Assembly: GCA_012845835.1 (NCBI GenBank) | Contig: JABAKD010000023.1 | Location: 5,624,137 to 5,688,136, forward strand | DNA from: Undaria pinnatifida | Taxonomy: Eukaryota > Sar > Phaeophyceae > Laminariales > Alariaceae | Direction: 5' to 3' | DNA length: 64,000 bases | In this document: positions 61,690-64,000 of the stretch, piece by piece | Layout: the number at the start of each line of letters is the position of its first letter | How positions within the stretch are numbered: the stretch's first letter is position 1 | Position numbers and translations under genes: made by a program | The notes under the pieces: model-generated | Databases searched by the model: none | Told to the model about the DNA's origin: nothing | The model's input: the letters and a program-made list of their open reading frames with translations, nothing else

Positions 61690-63600
61690 ACGCCGGGGCT
61701 ATAGCAGGTGTCACGTTCACCAGCGACAAGGTGTTCACACCTCAGCCCAGAGTACTTGTGCTTTGCCCTCCCCACCTCCGCCGCTGCCCCAGGAATGTAC
61801 AATGCACAAGCCTGTGCCGAGCGTGAGCGTTTCCTCGCACGACTCCTGCTGAAGACGGCCAAACTTTCAATGTCGGGGGAAGCAAGACGGCGGTCTGCTG
61901 CAAAGAGCATGCTGAGGATGACATGGCCAAGGTCGATAGCAAGATTTGCCGGCATGACGCCTGCACAAGGCGACTGACGTTCAATGCTGAGTACAGCAAG
62001 ACTGCGGTGTACTGCAGGGAGCATGCTGAGGATGATATGGTCAACGTTTATGCCAAGCGTTGCTGGTATGACTCCTGCACAACAATACCGAGTTTCAATG
62101 TCACAGGCAACAAGACGCCAGTGTACTGCAAGAAGCACGCTGAGGACGAGATGGCCAACGTCTCAACTAAACGTTGCTCACATGACTCCTGCACGAAATT
62201 GCCTAGTTTCAATGTCAGGGGCAGCAAGACGGCGTTGTTCTCCAAGCAACATGCTGAGGAAGGTATGGTCACCGTCAGGAGCAAATATTGCTCTCATAAC
62301 TCCTGCACGACGCGACCGTCGTTCAACGTTGAGGGAAGGAAAACGGGGGTGTACTGCAAAGCGCTTCCTGGGAATGGCATGGTCAATGTCGTTAGCAAGC
62401 ACTGCTCGCATGACTCCTGCAGGAGATTACCGAGTTTCAATGTCACAGGGAGCAAGACCGCGGTGTACTGCAGGGAGCATGCTGAAGATGGCATGGAGGA
62501 CGTCCGCAGCAGGCGATGCTCACACGATTCGTGTGCAAGGTGGCCGTTTTTTAATATCAAAGGCAGCAAGACGCCAGTTTACTGCAGGCAGCACGCTGAG
62601 GACAATATGTTCGATGTCTCAAACAAGCGATGCTCACATGACTCCTGCGCGAATCAACCGTACTTCAATATTGAGGGCAGCACGACGCCCGTATACTGCA
62701 AGCCGTATGGTGAGGAAGGCGTGGTGAACGTTCGTTTTAAGCGTTGCTCCCAAGACTCGTGCTCACACCTGTCGACCCATAGTTATAAGGGCAGCAAGAC
62801 GTCCGCGTTCTGCAAGGAACATGCTGAAGAATGCATGGTGGACGCGGCGGGCAACGGTCACACGACCCGTGCGGGAAGCAACCGTCGTGGGGCTAATTGA
62901 CGGACAATGCATCGATTGTATGCGCCAGTCATAAAAACGATATCTTCGACGGTGTGGCTGTCACCTCTAAAAAACATTGCAAGGTGCTGGGTTGTGCGAA
63001 ACTTTCGAGGTAGGGTCTCGTCGGGAAGCAGCCTACCCGTTGTCACGATCACGGTCGACTTGAAGAGGGTTTTGTCCAAACTGTGGGAGCAGGCCGCGGC
63101 AAAAGGAGTTTTCCTTCCTCACATTTCCGTGCCTCAAAGCACCCCACCGATCGCGTCAAAACTTAAATTTTGTTGTGAGGCTGGTTTGTGAGAACCAGAA
63201 CCTATTGTTGTTGCGGTCCGGCCAGTCATTTCGGCGCTCGATTGCGCGAAAACGGAGAGGGCTATATAGTAGACTCTTGCCTTCGAGGCAAGCCTTCAGG
63301 AAACGGTTGCTGCCCGTCTCACCAGAGAGATTGCAAATCGGCAGCCATCTGAGGGGAAGCGCATCCAAGTCGGCCGGTGAGGCAGCCTGAGGTTCTACGC
63401 GTGAAGTTCAACAATCTTACAGCCGATAATTTCGTACTTGGTAAGGCTTTCCTTAGCAAAGAGAGGATTTATGCGACAAGGAGGACACCCGTTTGGCTAC
63501 GTATGGGGCTTTTTTCGTCGTTGTCGGCCACGACGGAGAGCGCTTTCCTGACGCTTAGCTGCGAAAGGGCTATAGCACATGTTGGGCACGTGCTACGATG
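61690..63600 (+). repeat. Segmental duplication, copy 2 (broken gene)
   Basis: Matches 55031-57180 as described there. It ends near TGTTGGGCAC, exactly where an M1 element (63588 on) begins. Confidence 0.8.
61802..63166 (+). pseudogene. EsV-1-7 repeat gene, paralogue broken at both ends
   Basis: The ATG at 61802 aligns with that of the intact gene (MHKPVPSV). Codon 17 is TGA (61850-61852), and one extra A soon after shifts the frame; the first Cys is also Ser. From 61923 a frame of 325 codons gives eight further 38-residue units, such as CSHDSCRRLPSFNVTGSKTA. In it unit 3 has Ser for the third Cys, and units 4 and 7 lack the His. After CKEHAEECMVDA a one-base loss shifts the frame. In the aligned tail a TAG (near 63012) replaces a Trp codon. 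The aligned stop is TAA at 63164-63166. The central frame could still be translated from the ATG at 61923, so residual function is possible though unlikely. Confidence 0.75.
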
Positions 63601-63735
63601 GAGTTGCACCGATATTTTTCTGAGGCTCCTAGCCGCTTGAAGAGCTCTCTTCCTCGCCCAAAACATATTTTGGAGAAAATAGAAAAGCGCAACCCGATGA
63701 ACAGATACAATCGCCTTGGTACTGGTCATACAAGG
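63588..63735 (+). mobile_element. M1 5' half
   Basis: CACGTGCTACGATGGAGTTG, TTTTGGAGAAAATAGAAAAG and CAACCCGATGAACAGATACA. The right half is missing. Confidence 0.6.
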
Positions 63736-63771
63736 CAATAATGTTTTGCATAACATGAATAGCATCCCTGA

Positions 63772-64000
63772 GTCGTTCTACGGTAGCCCCCCCACAACTT
63801 TTCTTTAACGCAATCGCTGGTTTTGAAACCAGCTCCCGGCCGTATCTCCTGAACTACGGTGCCTCTTGCCACCTCGATGCCCTCGTTCGATAGTCCTTTG
63901 CAACCAAGGAAATACATGAAGATATTTTCTTCATAGAATCATTCCTCGTGTCGAGCAGCCGTGAAACGCCCGTTGAAGAAAATTGCTGGTCCGGGGGGGG
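63772..64000 (+). mobile_element. M2-family MITE, cut by the window end
   Basis: Starts GAGTCGTTCTACGGTAGCCC, then AACGCAATCGCTGGTTTTGA, CGTATCTCCTGAACTACGGT, CCTCGTGTCGAGCAGCCGTG, reaching the G run of its right end at 63993-64000. The terminal inverted repeat should follow just outside. Confidence 0.8.

Noticed and set aside
1-64000. CRISPR arrays, operons, integrons or phage modules
   Set aside because: No regularly spaced short direct repeats with unique spacers and no prokaryotic gene arrangement. All repeats fit eukaryotic mobile or satellite DNA.

Overview
This looks like intergenic, transposon-dense nuclear DNA of a eukaryote, most likely a brown alga or close stramenopile relative. 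The main pointer is a pair of genes built from tandem 38-residue C-x4-C-x16-C-x2-H-x12 repeats. This is the EsV-1-7 cysteine motif, named after an Ectocarpus virus protein and greatly expanded in brown algae. GT-AG introns, a YR retrotransposon, a Ty3-type relic, hAT remains and many short non-autonomous repeats also say eukaryote. No prokaryotic operon, rRNA or CRISPR array was seen. The species is inferred, not shown.

Layout. 1-10.8 kb is a nested mosaic of three short inverted-terminal-repeat families, called here M1, M2 and M3. Their ends share the core CTACGRTAG. Two M1 copies carry an 81-82 bp piggyBac-like MITE inserted at TTAA, and long G/C runs sit at the element ends. 11.1-14.2 kb is bounded by inverted copies of one dispersed repeat and holds a minisatellite, the 3' exons of an EF-hand gene (minus strand) and one strong unidentified exon (plus strand). 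16.1-22.9 kb is a minus-strand tyrosine-recombinase retrotransposon with the split direct repeats A1-ORFs-B1-A2-B2 of PAT/Ngaro-type elements; its genes are frameshifted and the recombinase has lost an expected catalytic Arg. 23.3-28 kb holds small LTR-like elements (one with PBS, PPT and TSD) in and beside a spliced unidentified gene, one exon of which lies in a 930 bp tandem duplication. 28-48 kb is mostly unassigned DNA with dispersed repeats, a 147 bp tandem repeat, a hAT C-terminus, a 218 bp tandem duplication, a (TCGGG)n array of about 58 units and tRNA-like pseudogenes. 48-52 kb has a GTA-type microsatellite and an internally deleted chromodomain Ty3/gypsy relic (minus strand). 55-64 kb carries two EsV-1-7 genes in a segmental duplication: the first intact (535 codons), the second broken at both ends.

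How it fits together. Most of the window records transposition, nesting and local tandem duplication. The best intact protein-coding candidate is the EsV-1-7 gene at 55152-56759. The EF-hand gene and the 24.6-28 kb gene are partial models read from splice signals and frame, with 5' ends unresolved. Most other open frames are products of low-complexity or repeat DNA.
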